Notes: a model not told the origin generated them from the sequence alone. 12,414 bases of DNA from Armatimonadota bacterium (GCA_016199605.1 JACQGJ010000681.1:1-12414); one strand, 5' to 3'. Positions 1 through 7,239 are shown, counted from the first letter of the stretch. Program-made: numbers and translations.

Positions 1-222
1 CAGTTGATCAAGATAGTCTTCCTTTTGAGAGCGGGTTAAATTTTCATAATGATCCTCTATGGACGGTTTGGGGTTCAACCGGGTCTGCAGGGTGTAAAAA
101 TTGGTCATATAGGATTGATTGATATGGACCTCATCGACCGTCGCCAGGATCTTTTCTTTCCGCCTCACCCACCCCAGGTACTTTTGCCCCATCTGGCTGA
201 CCCTTTGGAACAGGCCAGGTAA
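1..222 (-). CDS. 3' continuation of the upstream secreted protein in another frame, or separate partial gene
   Basis: On the minus strand a second frame is open from a TGA at 225-223 to the left window edge, 74 codons without a stop. Its translation looks like genuine protein (for example LPGLFQRVSQMGQKYLGW near the start, then a Lys/Glu-rich stretch and YMTNFYTLQTRLNPKPS). It overlaps the end of the two-domain secreted protein, whose own frame stops at 167-165 after an unconvincing tail. The simplest reading is one gene with a frame change between 222 and 167, giving a join such as PMADYLPGLFQRV. The alternative is a separate gene starting at the ATG at 192-190, with AAAGGG about nine bases upstream. 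The protein lacks a signal peptide of its own and I do not recognise its family. It runs out of the window, so the 3' end is unseen. Confidence 0.5.
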
Positions 223-1367
223 TCAGCCATTGGGATCAGCGGCTTACGCGAGGTGAACTTGACGTAGTCAATCCATGCTTTCCCTGGGGACACCTCGGCC
301 TGCGTCTGAATCGCCATTTCCGCAATCCTGAACTGCTTCTTCAACGGAGCGACGTAGACGTGCCATCTCCCATCATCTTCCACCTGGTGCAAGGGCAGCA
401 GCGTCTCATACTCTTGCGGCCTTCCACCTGCCTCGCTTCCGATCCACACGAAGTAGTCTCCGGAGGGGGCGAGGTTCTCCGCTCGATACCGAAGGGCGAC
501 ATAGCGTGCCTCGGACAGGTCGAGAGGCTGCTCGAACCGCTTCGACCACTTCATCCCCTTTCCGGCAGAGGACACGGTCATCAAGGCTGCCCCCTCGTCG
601 TCCACGATTGTTGCGGCTTCCTCGGGGTTGTCCAGCCAGGAGGTGTGCGGCTGCCACTCGCTTGCCTTGTCGAAACTCTCCACGATGGAAACCTCCTGAA
701 CAGGAGGTTGTGGATAAAGGTCTGTTTCGGCTGGCGGATCTTCCCGGAAACTCAGTGACTCGATCCGCAGCGAGGCGGGCGCCTTGTCGCCTGCCTGCAC
801 GTGTACCGCGAGTCCCGTGACGTGTCCAGAGGCATCAGTCTGCTCGAGGTCGATCGATAGCGTGTGCCATTGCCCATCGTTCTTCAGAAGAGACAGCGGG
901 GCCAGCGAGTGGCCTCCCGGCTTCGCATCGAAGACCCAGAAAAGGTAGTCACTGGAGAGCGCAACATCGACCGCGCGGTAACGCACGACGAGATACCCGG
1001 AGGCCATCAAATGATCCGGCACCCGGACCAGTCTCCACTTCATTCCTGTGCGTGGCTCGTTGACTTGGAACTCAGCGGACGCGCCACGCGCCTGGCTCAC
1101 GGGTCTTTCCGCGGGATTGGGCAGCCACCCGGGCTCTGCTTGCCAGCCGCCCAACTTGGAGAAATCAACCGTCGTGTCGAACTGCGCATACGAGGTGAGA
1201 CACAACGCGGAGAGGATTATACTCGTTAAGGTCGAAAACACACCTTTCCTGTTGTGAGACAGTTGCACTGTCGAACCTAATCCGACGGCCGGGTTCGACA
1301 GTGCAACTGTCTCACAACAGAGGATTCTGCTCCTTAACGAGTATAACAGAATGGCTACGTTGCGCAT
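165..1367 (-). CDS. secreted protein with two tandem beta-sandwich-like (carbohydrate-binding-like) domains, probably frameshifted at its end
   Basis: The product appears exported. A hydrophobic segment LTSIILSALCLTSYA followed by Q (GTG-based residues 5-20) is a signal peptide with an AxA-like cleavage site. Two related domains of about 140 residues follow. The first contains GMKWRL, VVRYRA, DYLFWV and NDGQWHTLSIDL; the second contains GMKWSK, ALRYRA, DYFVWI and DDGRWHVYVAPL. This internal duplication resembles non-catalytic sugar-binding beta-sandwich modules, but I cannot name a family and see no catalytic motif. Two starts are supported: ATG at 1367 (AAGGGG five bases upstream, 400 aa) and GTG at 1241 (AGGAAAGG just upstream, 358 aa). 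A large palindrome lies between them. With the ATG start the signal segment is buried at residues 47-61; with the GTG start the n-region has no positive charge. The gene is divergent from the sugar importer, which is consistent with glycan use. The last residues before the stop at 165 look out of frame. Confidence 0.72.
   Translation of the reverse strand: MRNVAILLYSLRSRILCCETVALSNPAVGLGSTVQLSHNRKGVFSTLTSIILSALCLTSYAQFDTTVDFSKLGGWQAEPGWLPNPAERPVSQARGASAEFQVNEPRTGMKWRLVRVPDHLMASGYLVVRYRAVDVALSSDYLFWVFDAKPGGHSLAPLSLLKNDGQWHTLSIDLEQTDASGHVTGLAVHVQAGDKAPASLRIESLSFREDPPAETDLYPQPPVQEVSIVESFDKASEWQPHTSWLDNPEEAATIVDDEGAALMTVSSAGKGMKWSKRFEQPLDLSEARYVALRYRAENLAPSGDYFVWIGSEAGGRPQEYETLLPLHQVEDDGRWHVYVAPLKKQFRIAEMAIQTQAEVSPGKAWIDYVKFTSRKPLIPMADYLACSKGSARWGKSTWGG
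1217..1346. repeat. 130-bp nested palindromic element within the signal-peptide region
   Basis: Outer arms 1217-1231 (TTATACTCGTTAAGG) and 1332-1346 are perfect 15-bp inverted repeats. Inner arms 1249-1277 and 1292-1320 are perfect 29-bp inverted repeats around a 14-base loop. Each inner arm also holds a smaller dyad, GACAGTTGCACTGTC, at 1258-1272 and in inverted form at 1297-1311. The spacers between outer and inner arms differ (17 and 11 bases), so this is not a simple mirror copy. In the minus-strand gene the whole element is open reading frame and contains the alternative GTG start at 1241. It could be a small palindromic mobile element, an mRNA hairpin controlling translation, or a fold-back assembly artefact. 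Confidence 0.85.
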
Positions 1368-1394
1368 CGGGACCCCTTGAGGTGTTTGCGAGGT

Positions 1395-1423
1395 ATTGTA
1401 CACGATCGTCACATTCCAAACAA
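1395..1423 (-). promoter_or_regulatory. candidate sigma70-type promoter for the minus-strand secreted protein
   Basis: Read on the minus strand, TTGTTT (1423-1418) is followed by exactly 17 bases and then TACAAT (1400-1395), which matches the -10 consensus at five of six positions. Transcription would begin near 1388, about 20 bases upstream of the ATG at 1367. It would place the palindrome in the transcript, inside the coding region or leader depending on the start used. The -35 match is only moderate. Confidence 0.4.
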
Positions 1424-1478
1424 ATGAGTTCCGACTTGCGCCGTCAGAGCAGCGCGCGGGAAATTCTGCCACACGCCT

Positions 1479-1508
1479 GTCCTTCCTCAGGCTTTCCTGT
1501 GTTACAAT
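1479..1508 (+). promoter_or_regulatory. weak candidate promoter for the sugar-import operon
   Basis: TACAAT at 1503-1508 is a good -10 hexamer about 60 bases upstream of the importer start. No convincing -35 lies at the right spacing (only TCCTTC or GTCCTT), so it may need an activator or may not be the promoter. No clear operator palindrome was seen between 1424 and 1545. Confidence 0.25.
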
Positions 1509-1565
1509 CACGCTCGACTGTCCGACCGCGTCCGAGCGCAATCAATGGTTGAGGTAATCCGCTGG

Positions 1566-4112
1566 ATGATGATCTCCGGCACTCCATTGTTCCACCTATC
1601 TGCCGTCTCCAAATCCTTCGGCGGTGTTCCAGTCCTCAACGCCGTTGACTTCGATCTTTTCCCCGGCGAGGTCCACACCCTCATGGGAGAAAACGGAGCG
1701 GGGAAGTCCACCCTCACCAAGATTCTTGGCGGGATTCATCAGCCCGATTCGGGCCAAATCCTCCTGGACGGAAAGCCGGTAGACATACCTTCTCCTCACG
1801 TCGCCCAGCAAGTTGGCATCGCGCTCATGCACCAGGAGCCCCTTAACTTCCCCGACCTTGACGTTGCCGAGAATATCTTCATGGGTCGAGGAGAACACCG
1901 CGGCCCGCTGCGATTGAGGAACTGGACTGCCATGTACGCCGAAGCGCGCGAGCTGCTGGCCTCCATGGGTCTGGACCTCGACCCGCGGGCGAAACTTCGC
2001 GGGCTTTCCCTGGCCGCACAGCAGATGGTAGAGATGGCGGGGGCGCTGTCACAGAAAGCTCGGGTTCTGCTGATGGATGAACCCACCGCGGCGCTGACGC
2101 CTCAAGAGGTGCGTGAGCTTTTCCTCATCATCAACCGGCTGAAGGGGCAAGGCGTCGCCCTCGTCTTCATCAGTCATCGCCTGGGAGAGGTCCTCGAGAT
2201 TTCCGACCGGATCACAGTGTTGCGCGACGGCGAGCTTGTCGGCACTCGACTCAAGTCGGAGACCTCGAAGGACGAGATTCTCAAGATGATGGTCGGGCGG
2301 CCGCTCAGCGCGCTGTTTGAAAAGGACCGAACCACGATCGGCGCTCCACTGCTGAGAGTGGTGAACCTGTCCCGTCGAGGTCGCTTTTCGGATATCTCCT
2401 TTGAAGTCCACGGCGGCGAGATCGTGGGCCTGGCGGGCCTTGTCGGAGCGGGGCGCACCGAGGTCGCCCAGTCGATCTTCGGCCTCAGTCCGCCGGAGAG
2501 CGGCGCGGTCTGGGTTGCAGGAAAGGAAGCTCGCCTCCGTTCACCCGGACAAGCCCTTGGTCTTGGGTTGGCTTACGTTCCCGAGGACCGCCAACAACAC
2601 GGCTTGTTGCTGCCCTTCGCGGTGTTCAGCAATATCTCCCTGCCGGTTCTCAGGCGACTCTCTCCGAAAGGATGGCTGCGCCCAGGGGTCGAGCGGGAGC
2701 AGGCGGAGAAATGCCGGGCGGATCTCGACATTCACCTGCGGGATGTCGATCAGCCTGCGCGTGAGCTGTCGGGGGGCAATCAGCAGAAGGTGGTGCTCTC
2801 CAAGTGGCTGTTGACTGACCCGCGCGTCCTCATTCTCGATGAACCTACGCGAGGGATCGACATCGGCGCCAAGGCCGAGGTGCATCGCCTGATGTCGCAA
2901 CTGGCGCAGCAAGGCAAGGCGATCCTGATGATCTCCTCAGACCTTCCCGAGATCCTCGCGATGAGCGACCGGATTCTCGTGATGCGTGAAGGCCGTTTGA
3001 CGGGCGAGTTTGAGCGAAGCGAGGCAACGCAGGAGAGGATCATGGCAGCCGCGACGGGACAGAGCTTGCCTCGAAAAGGCATGGGCGGAGGGCGGGAGGA
3101 CGGGCCAGTCGGACAGAGCCGCGGTCCCTGCCTCACTTCTCCCACTCTCTCCTTCGGTAACTCCCGGTGGTTCCGCTTCCGCGAGATCGGCATCGCGTTC
3201 GTGGTTGCCCTTGTCGTCTTGCTTGCTACTCTGACTGAGCCGCGGTTCCTGTCTCCGGAGAATATCCGCAACATCCTCCTCTACATCCCTCTGATCACGG
3301 TCGTTGCGATGGCGGAGATGATGGTCCTTATCAGCCGCAATATCGATCTCTCGGTGGGATCCGTTCTCGGCTTCAGCGCGATCGTGGTGGGGAACGCTTT
3401 CATCCGGGCCCCCGAGCTCTCACTGTGGCTGGCGGCGCTCTTGTCGGTGTGTATCGGCGGCGCCCTGGGAGCGGTGAACGGGGCGCTCGTGACATGGATG
3501 CGCGTGCCGGCGATCATTGCGACCCTGGGAACGCTCAGCGCCTACCGGGGCCTCGTCTTCATCGTCAGCGGAGGCAGGCAAGTCGACCCCAACGACATCC
3601 CTCCCGACCTGATTCGTCTGTCTCAAACCTCACCCCTGGGTGTTCCGTGGATTGTGCTCTTCGCGGCCATCGTCGCCGCGATGACCTTTGTCTTCCTGCG
3701 CTACACTCCCACGGGACGGCAAATCTACGCCGTGGGAAGCAATCCCCTTGCGGCGAGGCTTCGCGGGCTTGCAGTCGACCGCGTGGTGTTCCTTGTCTTC
3801 ATGCTCTCGGGAGCTGCCGCCGGTCTGGCCGGGTTTATGTACGCGTCTCGGTTCGGCTATGTGAATCCCGGAGACACCGGCGTTGGTTTCGAGCTTGTAG
3901 TCATCTCCGCTGCCATCCTGGGGGGCACGAACGTCTTTGGCGGCTCAGGCTCGGTAATGGGAACCCTTCTTGGCGGTCTCCTGCTCGGGGTCATCAACGT
4001 GGCCCTTGCGGTGCTGCACATTTCCGCCTTCTGGCAACTGGCGACCTACGGCATCGCGATCCTGACAGCGGTGACGGTGGACACGGGCATCCAACGGAGG
4101 ATGGGGCGTTGA
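1566..4112 (+). CDS. fused sugar ABC transporter: duplicated ATPase plus permease (RhaT-RhaP type, CUT2 class)
   Basis: The protein powers and partly forms a CUT2-type sugar importer in the inner membrane. Numbering here is from the upstream ATG at 1545. Residues 15-255 are the first nucleotide-binding domain: Walker A GENGAGKST (48-56), signature LSLAAQQ (155-161), Walker B LLMDEP and switch His 211. Residues 268-505 are the second: degenerate Walker A GLVGAGRTE (298-306), signature LSGGNQQK (408-415) and LILDEPTRGID. A degenerate second P-loop is normal for RbsA/XylG/RhaT ATPases. After a Gly/Pro-rich linker of about 40 residues comes a complete BPD-2 permease (about 548-855) with RNIDLSVGS, GTLSAYRGL and AAILGGTNVFGGSGS. 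In most relatives these are two proteins. The ATG at 1566 is chosen because GAGGT lies ten bases upstream; the ATG at 1545 has no such site. The frame runs cleanly through the junction. Confidence 0.93.
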   Translation: MMISGTPLFHLSAVSKSFGGVPVLNAVDFDLFPGEVHTLMGENGAGKSTLTKILGGIHQPDSGQILLDGKPVDIPSPHVAQQVGIALMHQEPLNFPDLDVAENIFMGRGEHRGPLRLRNWTAMYAEARELLASMGLDLDPRAKLRGLSLAAQQMVEMAGALSQKARVLLMDEPTAALTPQEVRELFLIINRLKGQGVALVFISHRLGEVLEISDRITVLRDGELVGTRLKSETSKDEILKMMVGRPLSALFEKDRTTIGAPLLRVVNLSRRGRFSDISFEVHGGEIVGLAGLVGAGRTEVAQSIFGLSPPESGAVWVAGKEARLRSPGQALGLGLAYVPEDRQQHGLLLPFAVFSNISLPVLRRLSPKGWLRPGVEREQAEKCRADLDIHLRDVDQPARELSGGNQQKVVLSKWLLTDPRVLILDEPTRGIDIGAKAEVHRLMSQLAQQGKAILMISSDLPEILAMSDRILVMREGRLTGEFERSEATQERIMAAATGQSLPRKGMGGGREDGPVGQSRGPCLTSPTLSFGNSRWFRFREIGIAFVVALVVLLATLTEPRFLSPENIRNILLYIPLITVVAMAEMMVLISRNIDLSVGSVLGFSAIVVGNAFIRAPELSLWLAALLSVCIGGALGAVNGALVTWMRVPAIIATLGTLSAYRGLVFIVSGGRQVDPNDIPPDLIRLSQTSPLGVPWIVLFAAIVAAMTFVFLRYTPTGRQIYAVGSNPLAARLRGLAVDRVVFLVFMLSGAAAGLAGFMYASRFGYVNPGDTGVGFELVVISAAILGGTNVFGGSGSVMGTLLGGLLLGVINVALAVLHISAFWQLATYGIAILTAVTVDTGIQRRMGR

Positions 4113-4141
4113 CTGGCAGAACTCAAGGAGGATCGGAAAGG

Positions 4142-5119
4142 GTGACGACGAGTTCGACAGGTGGAGCACGGAGGAAAGTGGTCGGTCTGTTGACCCGACG
4201 AGAAGCGGTCACCGTCCTGCTGCTTGTCGCGGCCGTTCTCTTCAGCGCCAGACTCTCTCCCCATTTCCTTGACCTTGCCTTCCTTCTCGATTCCACCTCC
4301 CTCTACATGGAGGTCGGCCTGATGGCCCTGGCGATGACCTTCGTCATCATCAGCGGCAACATTGATCTCTCGGTCGCGTCCGGGCTGGCGCTGGTCGGCG
4401 TTGGCGCGGCGGTTCTTCATTCCAGGGCCGGTCTCCCCATGGGATGGGTGATTGTCCTGTCTCTGGCTTTGGGCGCTCTGCTCGGACTGTTCAATGGTCT
4501 GCTGATCACACGCATGAGGTTGCCGTCCTTGACGGTTACTCTGGGCACCCTCGCCTTGTACCGGGGTATCGCGCAGATTCTCCTCGGCGACCACTCGCTC
4601 GGGAAGTTCCCCGAATGGTTTGTCGGCATCGACTACCGGCGCATCGGTGGTCTGGTTCCTGTGCCGCTCCTTCTTTTCTCGATGCTGGCAATCCTCCTCA
4701 GCCTGGTTCTGCACAGGACGGTCTTCGGCAGATGGACTTATGCCATCGGCACAAACGAAGCCGCCGCTCGGTTTTCAGGAATTCCTGTGGACAGGATCAA
4801 GGTTTTGATATATCTTCTCTCAGGTTTGATGATGGCGGCGGGGGGGTTGATGATGACCTCCCGGCTCACCGTGGCGCGGTTCGACATGGCCACGGGCCGT
4901 GAACTGGAGGTGATCACCGCCGTCGTTCTGGGTGGCACTGACATCTTCGGTGGCCGGGGCAGCGTCTTCGGGACGGTGGCCGCGTTGTTTCTCGTCGGAG
5001 TCCTAAGAACGGGGATGGGAGTGGCGAACATCAAGGCGGAAAGCCAACTCGCGGTCCTTGGTGCGCTTCTCCTAATTTCAGTCATCCTGTCCAACCTGTC
5101 CGGGAGGACGCAGCGATAG
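4142..5119 (+). CDS. sugar ABC transporter permease (RhaQ/RbsC type)
   Basis: This is the second membrane subunit of the importer, about 325 aa, the usual length for the BPD-2 permease family. It has many hydrophobic segments and the family motifs SGNIDLSVASG, TLGTLALYRGIAQ, AIGTNEAAARFSGIPVDR and VVLGGTDIFGGRGSVFGT. GTG at 4142 is chosen because AAGGAGG (4125-4131) sits ten bases before it and the protein then begins just ahead of the first membrane segment. A TTG at 4109, overlapping the previous stop as TTGA, is also in frame with GGAGG eight bases upstream. The open frame extends far upstream, but that part is only a shadow of the previous gene. The short gap to the fused ATPase-permease suggests coupled translation. 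A heterodimer with the fused permease domain is inferred from RhaP/RhaQ pairs. Confidence 0.93.
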   Translation: MTTSSTGGARRKVVGLLTRREAVTVLLLVAAVLFSARLSPHFLDLAFLLDSTSLYMEVGLMALAMTFVIISGNIDLSVASGLALVGVGAAVLHSRAGLPMGWVIVLSLALGALLGLFNGLLITRMRLPSLTVTLGTLALYRGIAQILLGDHSLGKFPEWFVGIDYRRIGGLVPVPLLLFSMLAILLSLVLHRTVFGRWTYAIGTNEAAARFSGIPVDRIKVLIYLLSGLMMAAGGLMMTSRLTVARFDMATGRELEVITAVVLGGTDIFGGRGSVFGTVAALFLVGVLRTGMGVANIKAESQLAVLGALLLISVILSNLSGRTQR

Positions 5120-5120
5120 C

Positions 5121-5129
5121 AGAGGAGGG
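5121..5129 (+). promoter_or_regulatory. strong ribosome-binding site for the substrate-binding protein
   Basis: AGAGGAGGG ends seven bases before the ATG at 5137 and directly follows the permease stop. This near-perfect site would favour high expression of the binding protein, which usually exceeds the membrane components in amount. Confidence 0.8.
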
Positions 5130-5136
5130 CTAACCC

Positions 5137-6171
5137 ATGCGTGACAAAGTGTTGGGAGTCTTGTTGGGGCTGGCGGCAGGCGCGCTGATGATGACCTCAT
5201 GCGCAAAAGCGCCTTTGAAGAAGACTCAGACTCAAGTCACCGGCGCGAAGTCGGTCAAGATCGTGTTCATCCCGAAGAACACGGGCAATCCCTATTTCGA
5301 CTCACTCATCAACGGCTTCAAGAAGGCCAGTGAGGAACAGGGATGCGAGTTCAGCACTGTCGCTCCGGCCACTGCCGAGGCGACCTCGCAATTGCCGTTT
5401 ATCAAAGAGCAGATGCAGCGGGGCGTCAACGTGCTTGCCATCTGTCCCAACAGCCCCGACGCTCTCAACCAGGTGTTCAAGGAGGCGAGAAGCAAAGGCA
5501 TCATCGTCCTTACCGTAAACGCGGACCTCCCCGGCAATGAGGAGTATCGAGACGCCTGCGTCCTGCCCATGGATTTCAACCTCACCGGAAGAAGCCAGGT
5601 GGAGTTGATGGGGTCCTTGATCGACTACAAAGGAAAGATCGCCCTCCTCAGTGCGACCACCGACGCTCCCGATCAGAACTTCTGGATCAAAGGAATGAAA
5701 GAGGCGCTCAAGGAGCCGAAGTACCAAGGGATGAAGCTTGCCGAGATCGCCTATGGCAACGACGATCCTCAAAAGAGCCTGACCGAGTGCGAAGCGCTCT
5801 TAACCAAATACCCCGATCTTCGCGGCATCATTGCTCCCACCACCGTCGCGATTGCCGCGGCGGCGCAATGCGTCGAGACGGCAAAGAAGGCGCCCACGGT
5901 GCAGGTGACCGGCTTGGGAACTCCGAACCAGATGCGACGCTTCATCAAGAACGGGACAGTGACAGCCTTCGCTCTCTGGAGTCCGTACGACGAAGGCTAC
6001 CTCTCCGCGTATCTCGCCGTCGGTCTGGCCACGAAGAAGATTGAGCCTGAGCCGGGTGGCCTCTTCTCAGTGCCCCGCCTTGGGGAGAGAAAGTTCGCAG
6101 AAAAGAACGTCGTTGTCACCGGCCCGCCGGTGGTGTTTACCAAACAGAATATCGAAGAATACCACTTCTGA
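5137..6171 (+). CDS. rhaS: sugar ABC transporter substrate-binding lipoprotein, RhaS-like
   Basis: This binding protein captures the sugar outside the cytoplasmic membrane and delivers it to the permeases. The N-terminus is a lipoprotein signal (residues 1-22, LMMTSC) with lipidated Cys22. The rest is a periplasmic-binding-protein type 4 (RbsB-like) fold. The segments KNTGNPYFDSLINGFKKA, VAPATAEATSQLPFIKEQ, NSPDALNQVF, SATTDAPDQNFWI and AYGNDDPQKSLTE match what I recall of the rhamnose-binding RhaS group better than ribose, xylose or AI-2 binding proteins. The length of 344 aa is typical. It is fourth-from-last in function order here: two transport genes precede it and a DUF1080 gene follows in the same direction. 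Rhamnose or a related deoxyhexose is the inferred ligand, as no rhamnose-catabolic gene is in the window to confirm it. Confidence 0.9.
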   Translation: MRDKVLGVLLGLAAGALMMTSCAKAPLKKTQTQVTGAKSVKIVFIPKNTGNPYFDSLINGFKKASEEQGCEFSTVAPATAEATSQLPFIKEQMQRGVNVLAICPNSPDALNQVFKEARSKGIIVLTVNADLPGNEEYRDACVLPMDFNLTGRSQVELMGSLIDYKGKIALLSATTDAPDQNFWIKGMKEALKEPKYQGMKLAEIAYGNDDPQKSLTECEALLTKYPDLRGIIAPTTVAIAAAAQCVETAKKAPTVQVTGLGTPNQMRRFIKNGTVTAFALWSPYDEGYLSAYLAVGLATKKIEPEPGGLFSVPRLGERKFAEKNVVVTGPPVVFTKQNIEEYHF

Positions 6172-6226
6172 TTTGCTCGCCGAGGGAAAGACCTCAGCAA
6201 ACAGGAGACCCAAAGGAGGACATAAG

Positions 6227-6928
6227 GTGAAAAAGCTGACCTGCACAACCATAGGAATGCTCTTGGTGTTCGCTGTCCTGGCAGTCGCCTCGACCGACGA
6301 CAACAAGCTGACAAAGAAGGAAAGGAGGCAAGGCTGGAAGCTGCTCTTCGACGGGGAGGTCCTCGACGGGTGGAAGACGACTGGCAAGGCTGAAGGATGG
6401 GCCGTGGAGGAAGGCGCGATTGCCTGCACCGTAAAGGGAGGGGGTTATCTTTACACGGTGGAGGAGTACGAGAACTTCTCTCTCTCCATCGACTACAAGG
6501 TTGCTCCGGGAACCAACAGCGGGGTCTTCTTTCGCTGGTCGAATCTGGGAGACCCGGTCAACACCGGCATCGAAATGCAAGTGCTCGACTCACACGACAA
6601 GACCGAGCCGGACAACCACGACGACGGCGCCGTTTACGACATCCTCGCGCCAAGCAAGAACATGACCAAGCCCGCGGGAGAGTGGAACCGTGCGGTCCTC
6701 ACCTGCAAGGACAGCCTCGTCACGATAGCCGTGAATGGGGAGAAGGTATGCGAGATGGACCTGAACCGATGGACCGAAGCGCACAAGAATCCCGACGGGT
6801 CCCGCAACAAATTCAACCTCGCCTACAAAGACCTCCCGCGTAAAGGACACATCGGATTGCAGGACCACGGCGGACGCGTGTGGTTCAAGAATGCCAAGAT
6901 CAAGCCGCTCCGCGTGCGGTATCCATGA
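6227..6928 (+). CDS. secreted DUF1080 (3-keto-disaccharide hydrolase-like) protein
   Basis: The 233-aa product has a signal peptide (MKK, then TTIGMLLVFAVLAVAS) and one DUF1080 domain (Pfam PF06439, a beta-sandwich related to concanavalin-like glycoside hydrolases, some members cleaving 3-keto-glycosides). Family motifs are GWKLLFDGEVLDGWK (36-50), NSGVFFRW (97-104), GIEMQVLDS (114-122), GAVYDILAP (134-142), GEWNRAVLTC (151-160) and a C-terminal HIGLQDHGGRVWFKN (208-222). GTG at 6227 is the start, with AAAGGAGGA six bases upstream; the open frame extends further left without a better start. It lies 55 bases after the substrate-binding gene, so it is probably the last gene of the import operon. 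It may release or modify the sugar that the importer takes up; the substrate and activity are inferred. Confidence 0.9.
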   Translation: MKKLTCTTIGMLLVFAVLAVASTDDNKLTKKERRQGWKLLFDGEVLDGWKTTGKAEGWAVEEGAIACTVKGGGYLYTVEEYENFSLSIDYKVAPGTNSGVFFRWSNLGDPVNTGIEMQVLDSHDKTEPDNHDDGAVYDILAPSKNMTKPAGEWNRAVLTCKDSLVTIAVNGEKVCEMDLNRWTEAHKNPDGSRNKFNLAYKDLPRKGHIGLQDHGGRVWFKNAKIKPLRVRYP

Positions 6929-6929
6929 T

Positions 6930-7040
6930 AAGGATGAAGTCAGAAGGATGAAGGATGAGCAAAGCCGCTTCAACTTTTTTCCGCCCTCATCCCTCATCCC
7001 ATTCATCCCCTCATCCTTCCGCCTTCATCCTTCATCCTTC
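6930..7040. repeat. GGATGAAG / CTTCATCC inverted repeat after the sugar operon
   Basis: Purine-rich copies of GGATGAAG run from 6930 to 6958. Pyrimidine-rich copies (CATCC, CTTCATCC) run from about 6986 to 7040. The segment 6943-6958 is perfectly complementary to 7025-7040 (16 bp), with a 66-base loop and several other possible registers. A TTTTTT run lies in the loop at 6975-6980. It directly follows the DUF1080 stop, so it could stop or stabilise the transcript, though the loop is long for a classical terminator. Confidence 0.6.
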
Positions 7041-7110
7041 GATTACGGTTGTGTGATGTACCCCTCCGCGCTGCTGCCCTGAGCGCCTCGCCAAACTTTT
7101 TCGAGAGCGT
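7041..7110. other. short non-coding gap
   Basis: No credible gene, promoter or hairpin was recognised between the inverted repeat and the end of the small minus-strand ORF. Confidence 0.5.
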
Positions 7111-7239
7111 CTATCCCGCGTAGCTGGTCTTGAAGAGAAAGCTCATGGCAAGGATGGAAGACTGCGCGTTCTCCACCACCCGCATCGCCGCTGAGAAGTA
7201 CAGCCCGTCGGGGTAGGTGATGGTTTTGCTGGTGGGCAT
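7111..7239 (-). CDS. small hypothetical protein, 42 aa
   Basis: A minus-strand ORF starts at ATG 7239-7237 with CAGGAG eight bases upstream. It encodes 42 residues beginning MPTSKTITYPDGLYFSAAMR and ending SFLFKTSYAG. The second half is fairly hydrophobic and helical in character. The frame is open further upstream to 7533, but that extension runs through low-complexity and repeat-like sequence and is unlikely to be translated as one protein. I recognise no family. It could be a real small protein or the truncated front of a larger one, since the final KTSYAG echoes KTSYPRAS encoded about 400 bases upstream. Confidence 0.4.
   Translation of the reverse strand: MPTSKTITYPDGLYFSAAMRVVENAQSSILAMSFLFKTSYAG
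7115..7133. repeat. short direct repeat, left copy
   Basis: CCCGCGTAGCTGGTCTTGA recurs at 7509-7529 in the same orientation, with a 2-bp indel and one substitution. The two copies bracket a segment of about 375 bp. Confidence 0.6.

Noticed and set aside
298..306. Loss of the second Walker A in the fused ATPase (protein residues)
   Set aside because: GAGRTE in the second domain is normal for RbsA/XylG/RhaT-type ATPases.
3425..4141. Long upstream extension of the second permease's reading frame
   Set aside because: It overlaps the fused permease in another frame, is rich in Arg/Cys/His, and a good start with AAGGAGG lies at 4142.
4046..4714. Minus-strand open frame of 222 codons across the second permease
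   Set aside because: Very Gln/Arg/Asp-rich shadow opposite a membrane protein; no start context.
4840..4846. Frameshift at the seven-G run in the second permease
   Set aside because: The family motifs continue in the same frame on both sides, so the gene is intact.
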